The notes under the pieces: model-generated
Database searches by the model: none
What the model was told of the DNA's origin: nothing
The model's input: only the letters and a program-made list of their open reading frames with translations
Part shown: piece by piece, positions 45,153 to 53,747 of the stretch
Position numbering within the stretch: position 1 is the stretch's first letter
How the letters are laid out: each line of letters starts with the position of its first letter
Assembly: GCA_021648685.1 (NCBI GenBank)
Contig: JAKISI010000015.1
Coordinates: 1 to 53,864 of the forward strand
Source: Candidatus Polarisedimenticolaceae bacterium
Lineage (GTDB): Bacteria > Pseudomonadota > Gammaproteobacteria > Chromatiales > Chromatiaceae
DNA: 53,864 nt
Direction: 5' to 3'
Position numbers and translations under genes: made by a program

Positions 45153-45258
45153 TCTCGTTCCCACGCTCCTGCGTGGGAATGCATACAGGGTTTGCTATTA
45201 CACGCTTGCTTTCAACCAGGCTCCGGTACGCATTCTTACGCGAGAGCGTGGGAACGAG
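45153..45258. repeat. REP pair in inverted orientation
   Basis: Two REP-like palindromes face each other: CTCGTTCCCACGCTC...GTGGGAATGCATAC (45153-45186) and its diverged complement (45226-45258). The same motif recurs around the transposase gene at 52.3 kb, identifying both as one REP family. Confidence 0.85.
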
Positions 45259-45367
45259 GCGATCCCCAGGCAGGTGATTTAGGTGAAGGCCCACTTCCGG
45301 CTCATGTACCGCTCACAATCAAGACATCACCTGCCGCGTGAGAGCCTATCGTTTGCGGGGTGAGTAT

Positions 45368-45391
45368 CCATGGCAGCCATTCAGGCCATGG
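45368..45391. promoter_or_regulatory. Candidate operator before the WYL regulator gene
   Basis: A perfect 7-bp inverted repeat CCATGGC-N10-GCCATGG lies about 50 bases before the regulator ATG and just upstream of an A+T-rich TATTATATT that could serve as a -10 region. The layout would allow autoregulation. Confidence 0.45.
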
Positions 45392-45439
45392 TAGGTGTAT
45401 TATATTGACCGGCATAGCGCAATTACAGGGAGTCAATAG

Positions 45440-46405
45440 ATGGACAATAAAAAATACCGGCAACGCCGACTGCACCACCTGTTGAAATCTTGCCGCTACC
45501 CGCTGACCATTGCAACACTCTGCGAAAGACTGGAGACCTCCGACAAAACCATCTACCGGGATATTCAAGAGTTTCGGGATCTCTACCGCGCTCCCATCCG
45601 TTCCAATGAACAGGGCTACTATTACGGCCCGGCCAGTGCAGGCAGCTTCGAACTCCCCGGCACCTGGTTCTCTGATGCCGAGCTACAGGCCCTGCTGGCG
45701 GCGCAGCAACTGCTCAGCCAAATCCAGCCAGGGCTGCTGGATGAACAGATCACCCCACTCAAACAGTTCATCATCAACATGCTCAGCCAGCACGGCCACC
45801 CGCCAGATGATGCCCTGCAACGCATCCGCATACTGGGCATTGGCCAGCGCATCAGCAACCCACAGCACTTCATAAAAATAGCCGGCGCAGTGCTGGATAG
45901 AAAACAGCTCAATATTGAATACATAAGCCGCAGCAGCCAAAAAATCAGCCAGCGCACCGTATCGCCACAACGTCTCACCCACTATCGAGACAACTGGTAT
46001 CTCGATGCCTGGTGCCACACAAAGAAGGCACTGCGCACCTTCTCGCTCGACAACATACAGAAAACGGCCGTATTAACTGAAGATGCCAAAGAGGCAAACC
46101 CACAACTGCTGGAAGCGCATTTTGAAAGCGCCTTCGGCATATTTGCTGGCAAAGCAGACAAAACAGCCCTGCTGAAATTTAACCAGCACCGCGCCCGCTA
46201 CATCGAAAAAGAGCAATGGCACCCCAGGCAACAGGGCGAATGGCAGGGTGACCAATACCTGTTAACCATCCCCTACCACAACCCCACAGAACTGATCATG
46301 GACATCCTGAAATATGGGGCGGATGTAGAGGTGGTGGAGCCTGCCAGCCTGAAACAGGCGGTAAAAAAGGAGATAGCCAGAATGGCTGAGAGGTATGAAA
46401 GATGA
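45440..46405 (+). CDS. HTH/WYL-domain transcriptional regulator beside the cas operon
   Basis: A 321-residue DeoR-like regulator. The N-terminal winged helix (about 5-65, HHLLKSCRYPLTIATLCERL and TSDKTIYRDIQEF) is followed by a helical segment, a WYL domain (about 145-215, LNIEYISRS...QRTVSPQRLTHYRDNWYLDAW) and a C-terminal WCX-like extension. Such proteins control CRISPR-Cas and other defence loci in response to nucleotide-type ligands (family knowledge). It lies 63 bases upstream of cas3 on the same strand and may regulate or be cotranscribed with it. Confidence 0.88.
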   Translation: MDNKKYRQRRLHHLLKSCRYPLTIATLCERLETSDKTIYRDIQEFRDLYRAPIRSNEQGYYYGPASAGSFELPGTWFSDAELQALLAAQQLLSQIQPGLLDEQITPLKQFIINMLSQHGHPPDDALQRIRILGIGQRISNPQHFIKIAGAVLDRKQLNIEYISRSSQKISQRTVSPQRLTHYRDNWYLDAWCHTKKALRTFSLDNIQKTAVLTEDAKEANPQLLEAHFESAFGIFAGKADKTALLKFNQHRARYIEKEQWHPRQQGEWQGDQYLLTIPYHNPTELIMDILKYGADVEVVEPASLKQAVKKEIARMAERYER

Positions 46406-46468
46406 TTCTCAGGTTTTGAGACGGGTGGGTGGTATAACGGTCAATAGAATAATGGGGTGAGGAGACAA

Positions 46469-48721
46469 ATGAACAACATATATTTTGCCCACTCAGGCAA
46501 TAACCCGGATAAGTCAGATTGGCAACTGCTGCCAGATCATCTGCACAATGTTGCTGATTTTGCGGCAAGTAATGCTAGGTACTTTAAGGCTTCTCAGTTA
46601 GCACAAATAGCAGGCCTGCTACATGATGCAGGTAAATATTCGGAAGCTTTTGCACAGCGTCTTGAAGGTGGGAAGCGGGTAGACCATGCGACAGCAGGCG
46701 CACAAATTGCCATTCAACAGTGGGAGCACATGGGAAAGATCATTGCTTACATCGTTGCAGGCCATCATGCGGGCTTAGCAAATGGGGTTGATCTCGGCAG
46801 TAATCGTGCAACATTAGAAGAGCGTCTTAAAAAAGATATTCCACTGCTGGATAAGATATGGAAGCAGGAACTGGTGCTTCCTGAACAGGTTCCACTCCCA
46901 CCCCACAAAGCAGCAGAGCAGCCTTTCCACGGCTTTCAGCTCGCTTTCCTGATAAGAATGCTCTACTCCTGTCTGGTTGATGCAGACTTTATTGATACAG
47001 AGTGCTTCTATCAAAAACTTGGAGGAAAAACTAAAAATCGCGGCAACCACCCTTCGCTTCAAAAGTTGCAGACTGTTTTAGATAAACATCTAACCGCACT
47101 ACAGGAGGGAGCCGCTGCTCACGCACCCAGTGAGGTCAATGATCTCAGGAAAAAGGTACTGGAATACGCTAAAAAACAGGCTCAATTAAAACCAGGGCTT
47201 TTTTCACTAACGGTTCCAACAGGCGGTGGCAAGACATTAACCTCAATGGCCTTTGCGCTGGATCATGCTCTTGTTGATCATCCATCGGCTAAGAAACTGC
47301 GCCGTGTGATCTATGTCATCCCCTTCACCAGCATCATTGAGCAAAATGCAAAAGTCTTTCGTGATCTGTTTAGTGAGCTTGGTGAAGATGTGGTACTCGA
47401 ACACCACAGTGCATTCGATGATGCCGGTTTTGATTGGCGTGAAGAGACCAAGGATAAGCTACGGCTGGCAATGGAGAACTGGGATGCACCTGTGGTTGTC
47501 ACTACCGCCGTACAATTCTTCGAATCACTGTTTGCAGACAGGTCATCTAAATGTCGCAAACTGCACAACATCAGCGGCAGCGTCATTATTCTGGATGAAG
47601 CACAGATGATGCCTCAGAAACTGTTGCGCCCGACAATGGCTGCGATTGATGAGCTGGCCAGAAACTACAACTGTTCGGTTGTGTTATGTACTGCAACGCA
47701 ACCTGCACTCTTGAGTTCTGATGAGTTTCACAATGGTTTTGAAAATGTGCGTGAAATTGCACCCGATCCAGAGCAACTCTACAAAGAGCTTGACCGTGTA
47801 ACCGTTCGGCATATCGGCATCCAAACCGATGAAGCGCTTGCAGAGCGAATTGCCAGTAATGCTCAGATACTCATTATTGTTAACAACCGCAGGCATGCCA
47901 GAGCGCTGTTTGAGCTAACTGATGGTGGAGAAGGCCGCTATCACTTGACTACGTTGATGTGTGCAAAACACAGAAAAAAGATATTGGAAGAGATTCGCAT
48001 CAAATTAAAGAGCGGTGAAGCCTGCAAAGTGATCTCCACCTCATTGATCGAGGCGGGGGTCGATGTTGATTTTCCGATGGTGATGCGAGCAGAGAGTGGC
48101 CTGGATTCTGTAGCCCAAGCGGCAGGGCGCTGTAATCGTGAAGGAGGAAAAACCAAAGCGGAGAGTGAACTGTTGATCTTCACCTCACCTGATTGGAAAG
48201 CACCGCCAGAGCTGGAACAGGCCGCTGCCTCTATGCGCCAAGTGGTACGCAATCATAGTGGTGATCTGCTGGCACCTGAAGCTATCAAAGCCTATTTTCG
48301 TGATCTCTTTTGGCACAATGAAGAGCAACTTGATAGTAAGAGAATATTAAAGGCACACCGGGATCATTGCCAAAATCTCAGTTTCCCATTTCAGAACATT
48401 GCCCGTGATTACCGCATCATCGAGAGCCACCTGCACCCCATCATCATTCCCTATGATGCTAAGGCTGAGAAGTGGGTAGAGAGGCTGCACCATGCCGAGT
48501 TTGTGGGTTGCATTGCAGCCAAATTGCAGCAATACCTTGTGCAGGTGCCAGAACAAGCCTTTGTTGCGTTAAAAACCGCAGGGGTTATTGTAGCTATTCA
48601 ACCAGAGAGGTTCGGCGATCAGTTCTGGAAGCTGAGCAACCAGGGAATTTATGATGAAGCAGCGGGGTTGAAATGGGAAGACCCACATTACATTGCGGCG
48701 GATAAGTTAGTATGCAGCTGA
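46469..48721 (+). CDS. cas3: CRISPR-associated nuclease/helicase Cas3 (type I-C)
   Basis: A 750-residue HD-nuclease/helicase fusion. The HD domain (about 10-210) contains LPDHLHNVADF, GLLHDAGKYSEAF, VDHATAGA and VAGHHAGL. The helicase has Walker A TVPTGGGKTLTS, a DEAQ box (IILDEAQMMP), STSLIEAGVDVDFP and QAAGRCNREG. It unwinds and degrades target DNA recruited by Cascade. The ATG at 46469 has GAGGAG seven bases upstream and is preferred to GTG 46457. It is the first of the interference genes. Confidence 0.95.
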   Translation: MNNIYFAHSGNNPDKSDWQLLPDHLHNVADFAASNARYFKASQLAQIAGLLHDAGKYSEAFAQRLEGGKRVDHATAGAQIAIQQWEHMGKIIAYIVAGHHAGLANGVDLGSNRATLEERLKKDIPLLDKIWKQELVLPEQVPLPPHKAAEQPFHGFQLAFLIRMLYSCLVDADFIDTECFYQKLGGKTKNRGNHPSLQKLQTVLDKHLTALQEGAAAHAPSEVNDLRKKVLEYAKKQAQLKPGLFSLTVPTGGGKTLTSMAFALDHALVDHPSAKKLRRVIYVIPFTSIIEQNAKVFRDLFSELGEDVVLEHHSAFDDAGFDWREETKDKLRLAMENWDAPVVVTTAVQFFESLFADRSSKCRKLHNISGSVIILDEAQMMPQKLLRPTMAAIDELARNYNCSVVLCTATQPALLSSDEFHNGFENVREIAPDPEQLYKELDRVTVRHIGIQTDEALAERIASNAQILIIVNNRRHARALFELTDGGEGRYHLTTLMCAKHRKKILEEIRIKLKSGEACKVISTSLIEAGVDVDFPMVMRAESGLDSVAQAAGRCNREGGKTKAESELLIFTSPDWKAPPELEQAAASMRQVVRNHSGDLLAPEAIKAYFRDLFWHNEEQLDSKRILKAHRDHCQNLSFPFQNIARDYRIIESHLHPIIIPYDAKAEKWVERLHHAEFVGCIAAKLQQYLVQVPEQAFVALKTAGVIVAIQPERFGDQFWKLSNQGIYDEAAGLKWEDPHYIAADKLVCS

Positions 48722-48748
48722 TTGATAAGCAACTAGGGAGGGGCAACT

Positions 48749-49429
48749 ATGCCTTATGGAATTAAACTTCACATTTGGGGGGAGAACGCCTGTTTCACCC
48801 GGCCAGAGATGAAGGTGGAACGGGTCTCCTACGACCTGATCACCCCATCGGCAGCGCGGGGTATTTTGGAGGCAATCCACTGGAAACCGGCCATTCACTG
48901 GGTAGTAGACACGATACACCTGCTGGAGCCGATCTGTTTTGAGTCTATCCGGCGCAATGAGGTGGCGAGCAAGATCTCTGCACGCAAGGTCATCAGCGCC
49001 ATGAACAGTGGCTCAACCGCAAATCTCTACATGTTGGCGGATGATGGCAAAGAGCGACAGCAGCGGGCTGCCACCATCCTGCGTAGAGTGGGGTATGTGA
49101 TTGAGGCGCACTTTCTCCTAACCGACAAAGCAACAGCCGATGACAATGAGGGCAAACACCTCGATATCTTCAATCGGCGCGTCAGAAAAGGGCAGTGCTT
49201 TCACCACCCCTACATGGGTACACGAGAGTTCCCTGCCCAATTTGCCCTGCTTGAAAAGGGGGCATGGCCAACATCCAATTTACCGAAAAACGCCAGAAAT
49301 AGAGATTTTGGCTGGATGCTGCACGATATTGACTTTGCCAATAATAATACCCCGCATTTCTTCAGGGCTGTTATGGAGGATGGGGCGGTCAAAATACCTC
49401 CGTTCCACTCAGAGGAGGTCCGCGCATGA
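48749..49429 (+). CDS. cas5: CRISPR-associated protein Cas5c (Cas5d)
   Basis: A 226-residue RAMP protein of type I-C. It has VERVSYDLITPSAARGILEAIHW and PYMGTREFPAQFALLEKG, conserved in the Cas5c group. In this subtype Cas5c replaces Cas6 and cleaves pre-crRNA, then stays on the 5' handle (established). GGGAGGGG precedes the start region, and the stop overlaps the cas8c ATG by four bases. Confidence 0.95.
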   Translation: MPYGIKLHIWGENACFTRPEMKVERVSYDLITPSAARGILEAIHWKPAIHWVVDTIHLLEPICFESIRRNEVASKISARKVISAMNSGSTANLYMLADDGKERQQRAATILRRVGYVIEAHFLLTDKATADDNEGKHLDIFNRRVRKGQCFHHPYMGTREFPAQFALLEKGAWPTSNLPKNARNRDFGWMLHDIDFANNNTPHFFRAVMEDGAVKIPPFHSEEVRA

Positions 49430-51267
49430 TGTTTTCTGCACTCAATCACTGCTATGACCGTTTGGCAAAAGAGCCTGATCCAGATACTGGCAAGCCCAAG
49501 GTGCCTGCTTTTGGGTTTACTGAAGAAAAAATCAGCTACATCCTAGTGATATCTAAAGCTGGTGATGTTGTTGATGTAATCCCGAATATTATGACGGTTG
49601 GTAGGCAGCAGCATCCAAAATCAATGTTTGTTCCTGCCTCTTTCAAGCGGCCAGGACAATACACTGAAAAAACATTTCTTAGTGGAAAAGACAATGCCTT
49701 TTTTCTATGGGATAAAACAGCTTATGCCCTAGGAATAGATGCAAATAAGGGGTCAATATCTGAAGGTGCATGGGTTGAATCTCCAATACCATTTAAATCG
49801 TTTAAACGTTTCCATGAAATGCACCTTGCAAAAATAAATGATGAAGGAACCCATGCGTTCTTGTGTTTTTTGAATAAATGGAGGCCTCATCACTTTGATA
49901 GAGACTTGGCTAATCCTGAAATTATAGGAGCAAATATTGCTTTCCAATTGGATGGCGATTCTTGTTACTTGCATGATCGAGCGATTGCAAAAGAACTATG
50001 GATACAGCTTCATCATGATTTGAGCATGCATTCTGCAATCAGTAACTGCCTAGTCACCGGTAGGCATGAAAAAATAGCTCGATTGCATAATGTTATTAAA
50101 GGAGTTAAAGGGTGTCAAAGTGCTGGAGGCTCTATAGTTTCATTTAAACCAGACTCATTTAAATCATACGGAAAAGAGCAAGGCGAAAACGCCCCCGTTT
50201 CAGAGCTTGCCGCCTTTAAATATACAACTGCGCTCAACTACTTGCTCAACAGAGATAATAGGCACTGCTTCTCAGTTGGTGATGCAAGTACCGTATTTTG
50301 GGCTGTGACTGAAGACCATAACCAGGCACAGCAGGCAGAAAGCCTCTTTGCTCAGATTATGAATCCAAGCCCAACGGATGATGGTGAGGCGGCACAACTC
50401 AGACCTCTGGTGGAGAAGATCTCACAAGGACAGCCGTTGTCAGAGGTTGTCTCTAATATTGATCCCAGTACCCGTTTTTATCTGCTGGGTCTTGCCCCCA
50501 ATGCAGCCAGAATCTCGATTCGCTTCTGGCTTGATAGCAGTTTTGGAGAGCTGGCAGAGAGGGTATCAAAACACTTTACTGACTTGGCATTAGACCCCTT
50601 ACCCTGGCAACAGCCCCCCTCAATATGGCAGTTGTTGGGAGAATTAGCGCCATATCGCCCCAGACAAAAAACAAAGTCAGAAGATATACCCACCCACCTT
50701 GCCGGTGAGTTAATGCGCGCTGTCCTTACCGGAGAGCGCTACCCTCACTCACTACTGGCACAGCTTCTTCTACGCATTCGCTCAGATGGACATATCAGTC
50801 CACTGCGAGTTGCCATGATCAAGGCCGTACTACACAGAGATTACAGAAAACAATTGATTAAGGAGGAGATCCCCATGAGTTTGGATGAAAACAATGAGAG
50901 TGATGCCTATCAGCTTGGTAGGTTGTTTGCGGTACTGGAACGGATTCAATCCAGTGCGATCAAGAATGCCAATGCCACCATCACAGATCGTTACTTTGCT
51001 TCAGCTTCAACCGTACCCTATTCCGTTTTTCCCCGTTTACTGAGCGGAGCAAGAAATCATCTGTCAAAAATACGTAAATCAATGCCGGGAGATGCTGCAA
51101 ATCTGGACAAAAATTTGGCGGGCATTATCGTAAAACTTCCGACTTGCTTTCCTAAGCATCTCTCTATTGAGCATCAAGGGCGCTTTACGATTGGCTACTA
51201 CCAGCAACGTGAGAAATATTCCTCAGCTGGCAAAGAGTTGCAACAAGCCAGTGATAACACTGAATAA
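49426..51267 (+). CDS. cas8c: CRISPR-associated large subunit Cas8c (Csd1)
   Basis: A 613-residue type I-C large subunit that recognises the PAM in Cascade. The N-terminal part (LNHCYDRLAKEPDPDTGKPK, PAFGFTEEKISYILVI) and FWAVTEDHNQAQQAESLF fit Csd1, and the C-terminal helical part contains the separately translated small subunit. Roughly the first half is visibly more A+T-rich than the second half and cas5, suggesting mosaic ancestry. It overlaps cas5 by four bases and precedes cas7 by 18. Confidence 0.95.
   Translation: MMFSALNHCYDRLAKEPDPDTGKPKVPAFGFTEEKISYILVISKAGDVVDVIPNIMTVGRQQHPKSMFVPASFKRPGQYTEKTFLSGKDNAFFLWDKTAYALGIDANKGSISEGAWVESPIPFKSFKRFHEMHLAKINDEGTHAFLCFLNKWRPHHFDRDLANPEIIGANIAFQLDGDSCYLHDRAIAKELWIQLHHDLSMHSAISNCLVTGRHEKIARLHNVIKGVKGCQSAGGSIVSFKPDSFKSYGKEQGENAPVSELAAFKYTTALNYLLNRDNRHCFSVGDASTVFWAVTEDHNQAQQAESLFAQIMNPSPTDDGEAAQLRPLVEKISQGQPLSEVVSNIDPSTRFYLLGLAPNAARISIRFWLDSSFGELAERVSKHFTDLALDPLPWQQPPSIWQLLGELAPYRPRQKTKSEDIPTHLAGELMRAVLTGERYPHSLLAQLLLRIRSDGHISPLRVAMIKAVLHRDYRKQLIKEEIPMSLDENNESDAYQLGRLFAVLERIQSSAIKNANATITDRYFASASTVPYSVFPRLLSGARNHLSKIRKSMPGDAANLDKNLAGIIVKLPTCFPKHLSIEHQGRFTIGYYQQREKYSSAGKELQQASDNTE
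50875..51267 (+). CDS. cas11c: Small Cascade subunit Cas11c, internal start within cas8c
   Basis: Within cas8c, in the same frame, ATG 50875 is preceded by AAGGAGGAG, a stronger ribosome site than that of most genes here. The 130-residue product begins MSLDENNESDAYQLGRLFAV and is wholly the helical C-terminal region. Internal translation of Cas11c from cas8c is established in type I-C systems, where several copies form the belly of Cascade. This gene fits in position, length and signal. Confidence 0.8.
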   Translation: MSLDENNESDAYQLGRLFAVLERIQSSAIKNANATITDRYFASASTVPYSVFPRLLSGARNHLSKIRKSMPGDAANLDKNLAGIIVKLPTCFPKHLSIEHQGRFTIGYYQQREKYSSAGKELQQASDNTE

Positions 51268-51285
51268 CATCAAGGAGAATCAATA

Positions 51286-52167
51286 ATGATCATTCAAAAC
51301 CGCTATGAATTTGTCTACCTGTTCGATGTCACCAACGGAAACCCTAATGGTGATCCTGATGCCGGTAATATGCCGCGCCTTGACCCGGAATCCAGCAAGG
51401 GGCTGGTAACTGATGTTTGCCTGAAACGCAAGATTCGCAACTTCATTGAACTCACCGAATCAGATACCCAAGGCTATGATATTTACGTCAAGGAGAAGTC
51501 TGTTTTAAACAATCAAAACAAAAAGGCTTATGATGCTCTGGATATCAAGCCGATTGATAAAAAACTGCCAAAGGATGCAGAGAAATCGCGTGCGGTAACA
51601 GAGTGGATGTGCGCTAACTTCTATGACGTTCGCACATTTGGAGCAGTGATGACAACAGCAGTAAATAGCGGGCAGGTGCGTGGTCCTGTCCAGTTAGCAT
51701 TTGCCAAGTCCATAGACCCAATTATTCCGTTGGAAATCACCATTACTCGAATGGCTGTAACAACTGAAAAAGAGGCCGAAGAACAGCAGGGTGATAATCG
51801 CACAATGGGTAGAAAGCATATTGTCCCTTATGGTCTCTATCGCGTTCACGGTTTTGTATCTGCAAAACTTGCTGAGAAGACAGGCTTTTCTGATGATGAC
51901 CTTAAAAAACTCTGGCAAGCATTACAAATGATGTTTGAACATGATCATTCAGCTGCACGAGGTGAAATGGTTGCACGCAGGCTAATAGTCTTCAAGCACA
52001 ATGATGCGTTGGGAAACATGCCGTCACACAAGCTTTTTGATTGTGTAACAGTAAAACGTGTTCAAGGAGAAGAGGGTACACCGGCGAGTGGATTTAATGA
52101 TTATGAAATTAAGGTCAATAAAGAGGGGCTTGAAGAAAAAGGTGTAGAAGTGCAGGAAATAGTGTAG
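51286..52167 (+). CDS. cas7: CRISPR-associated backbone protein Cas7c (Csd2)
   Basis: A 293-residue RAMP protein beginning [20 protein letters not shown] and containing [21 protein letters not shown], diagnostic of Csd2/Csh2-type Cas7. Six or so copies coat the crRNA in Cascade. AAGGAG lies seven bases before the ATG. It is followed not by cas4 directly but by a REP pair and a REP-associated transposase. Confidence 0.96.
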   Translation: MIIQNRYEFVYLFDVTNGNPNGDPDAGNMPRLDPESSKGLVTDVCLKRKIRNFIELTESDTQGYDIYVKEKSVLNNQNKKAYDALDIKPIDKKLPKDAEKSRAVTEWMCANFYDVRTFGAVMTTAVNSGQVRGPVQLAFAKSIDPIIPLEITITRMAVTTEKEAEEQQGDNRTMGRKHIVPYGLYRVHGFVSAKLAEKTGFSDDDLKKLWQALQMMFEHDHSAARGEMVARRLIVFKHNDALGNMPSHKLFDCVTVKRVQGEEGTPASGFNDYEIKVNKEGLEEKGVEVQEIV

Positions 52168-52250
52168 ATGCTCAGCTCATCATCTGCCAAGCCGAAGAGA
52201 GGAAAAACTTGTCTTGGGCTTTGCTGGGTATAACAGGTATTGGTAAGCCA

Positions 52251-52359
52251 GGTATGCATTCCCACGCGGAGCGTGGGAACGAGCTGTGGGTAAAATTCCA
52301 TAATGCTACCTCTCTTCTCGTATCTATCTCGTTCCCACGCTCTGCGTGGGAATGCATAC
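52251..52359. repeat. REP pair between cas7 and the RAYT gene
   Basis: Two inverted REP copies (52251-52285 and 52327-52359) with cores CCCACGCGGAGCGTGGG and CCCACGCTCTGCGTGGG. The first belongs to a 49-base segment (52240-52288) directly repeated at 52894-52942. Confidence 0.88.
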
Positions 52360-52369
52360 GGATTTAATC

Positions 52370-52900
52370 ATGGGTAGAAGTCGATACAAAATCACAAATC
52401 CAGAGGCACCGCATTTCATCACGCTGACAGTGCTGCATTGGATGCCTGTTTTCACACGTCAGGATACAGTTGAAATCATCTTCGATTCCTTGCGCTTTTT
52501 AATGAAAGAGGGCATGCAGGTTTTTGCCTATGTCATTTTGGAAAATCACCTCCATTTAGTGGTGCAAAGTAGCACCTTGGATCGTGATATTGCACGTCTC
52601 AAATCCTTTACCGCAAGACGTTTAATCACTTATCTTGATGAAAACAATATTTCACGCATTCTGGAACAGTTGGCCTTTTATAAAAAGGCGCATAAAGGAG
52701 ACCGTGCCTATCAGTTTTGGCAGGAAGGTGTTCATCCTGAATGGATACAAAATGAGGTAATGATGCGGCAAAAAGTGGAGTATATACATCACAATCCGGT
52801 AAAGCGGGGTTATGTTGATGTTGCAGATCATTGGCGGTATTCAAGTGCCAGAAACTATGCGGGCAAAGAGGGGTTGCTGGAGGTGAATCGGTGTTGGTAA
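52370..52900 (+). CDS. REP-associated tyrosine transposase (RAYT)
   Basis: A 176-residue Y1 HUH-type single-domain transposase. The metal-binding HUH motif is in LENHLHLVVQ and the nucleophilic Tyr block is VEYIHHNPVKRGYV. The start at ATG 52370 (MGRSRYKI) is the family start; the longer frame begins inside the REP. RAYTs bind and cleave REP hairpins and are thought to spread them (family knowledge). It is flanked on both sides by REP pairs and stands inside the cas operon. All catalytic residues appear intact. Confidence 0.92.
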   Translation: MGRSRYKITNPEAPHFITLTVLHWMPVFTRQDTVEIIFDSLRFLMKEGMQVFAYVILENHLHLVVQSSTLDRDIARLKSFTARRLITYLDENNISRILEQLAFYKKAHKGDRAYQFWQEGVHPEWIQNEVMMRQKVEYIHHNPVKRGYVDVADHWRYSSARNYAGKEGLLEVNRCW

Positions 52901-52904
52901 GCCA

Positions 52905-53024
52905 GGTATGCATTCCCACGCAGAGCGTGGGAGCGAGCTGTGAACGCGCGGGTGAGCTGTGGGCTGGCCCTTATGCTTCTGCCTTCTCTACCTCATTCCC
53001 GCGCTCTGCGTGGGAATGCATAAG
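52905..53024. repeat. REP pair between the RAYT gene and cas4
   Basis: Inverted REP copies at 52905-52940 and 52991-53024. The end of the second copy (TAAGG) lies ten bases before the cas4 ATG and could serve as its ribosome site. Confidence 0.87.
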
Positions 53025-53032
53025 GTAGTGAA

Positions 53033-53671
53033 ATGAGTGCCGATAAGCAACTCATAATGCTCTCTGCCTTACAGCATTATGCCTACTGTCCTCGCCAGTT
53101 TGCGCTGATCCATATCGAACAGGTATGGGCAGAGAACTTTTTTACCGCACATGGCAATCTGCTGCATGAGCGTGTTGATAGTTATGAAGCAGAGCGGCGG
53201 GGCAGTGTGCGCTATGAGCGCAGTGTTGCGGTAATCTCTCATCAACTGCACCTTACGGGAAAGCTGGATCTGCTGGAGATAGAGGGTAAGCCACCAACCA
53301 GATACTTCCCTGTAGAATATAAACGTGGCAAACCCAAGCTGGAAGACTGGGATAAAATACAGCTCTGCGCACAGGCTTTGTGCCTGGAAGAGATGTGCGA
53401 AGTAACCATAGACGAAGGCGCTTTGTGGTATTGGCAGGTAAGAAAGCGCGAGCCTGTTTTGTTTAATGATGCGTTACGAAATACAACACTTGCTGCTATT
53501 GGTGGGGCGCATGGTTTGCTGGCATCGGGTAAAACACCCATGCCAACGGATAAAAAGATACGCTGTCGAGCCTGCTCATTGATGGATCTGTGTGAGCCAA
53601 ATACATTTCGACGAGATCATTCAAGCGCGTACATTACTGCACTTTTTACCGATCACATCCAACAGGAATGA
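53033..53671 (+). CDS. cas4: CRISPR-associated exonuclease Cas4 (type I-C)
   Basis: A 212-residue RecB-like nuclease. An N-terminal Cys (AYCPRQFAL) and a C-terminal cluster (CRACSLMDLC) provide the iron-sulfur ligands. The nuclease core has YFPVEYKRGKPK and QLCAQALCLEEM. Cas4 trims prespacers and selects the PAM with Cas1-Cas2. Those genes normally follow directly in type I-C but are not seen: the next 190 bases hold a repeat and an unrelated broken gene. Confidence 0.94.
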   Translation: MSADKQLIMLSALQHYAYCPRQFALIHIEQVWAENFFTAHGNLLHERVDSYEAERRGSVRYERSVAVISHQLHLTGKLDLLEIEGKPPTRYFPVEYKRGKPKLEDWDKIQLCAQALCLEEMCEVTIDEGALWYWQVRKREPVLFNDALRNTTLAAIGGAHGLLASGKTPMPTDKKIRCRACSLMDLCEPNTFRRDHSSAYITALFTDHIQQE

Positions 53672-53685
53672 AGGCATATAAAAAA

Positions 53686-53727
53686 GGGGTCTATGCCATA
53701 TCGAGTGGTTCAATGAATAGACACAGA
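53686..53727. repeat. Half copy of the 14.7-kb MITE-like element
   Basis: Bases 53691-53727 are identical over 37 positions to the reverse complement of 14778-14814, the right arm of the palindromic element, and the terminal GGGG is separated by one extra T. The inner palindrome is not present, so this is a solo end or diverged copy. Confidence 0.85.
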
Positions 53728-53747
53728 GACCACGGAAGCCACAGAGC

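Noticed and set aside
45153-53024. CRISPR array made of the repeated GTTCCCACGC...GCGTGGGAA units near cas genes
   Set aside because: The units occur in inverted pairs at irregular distances with no spacers of uniform length. They are REP sequences tied to the RAYT gene.
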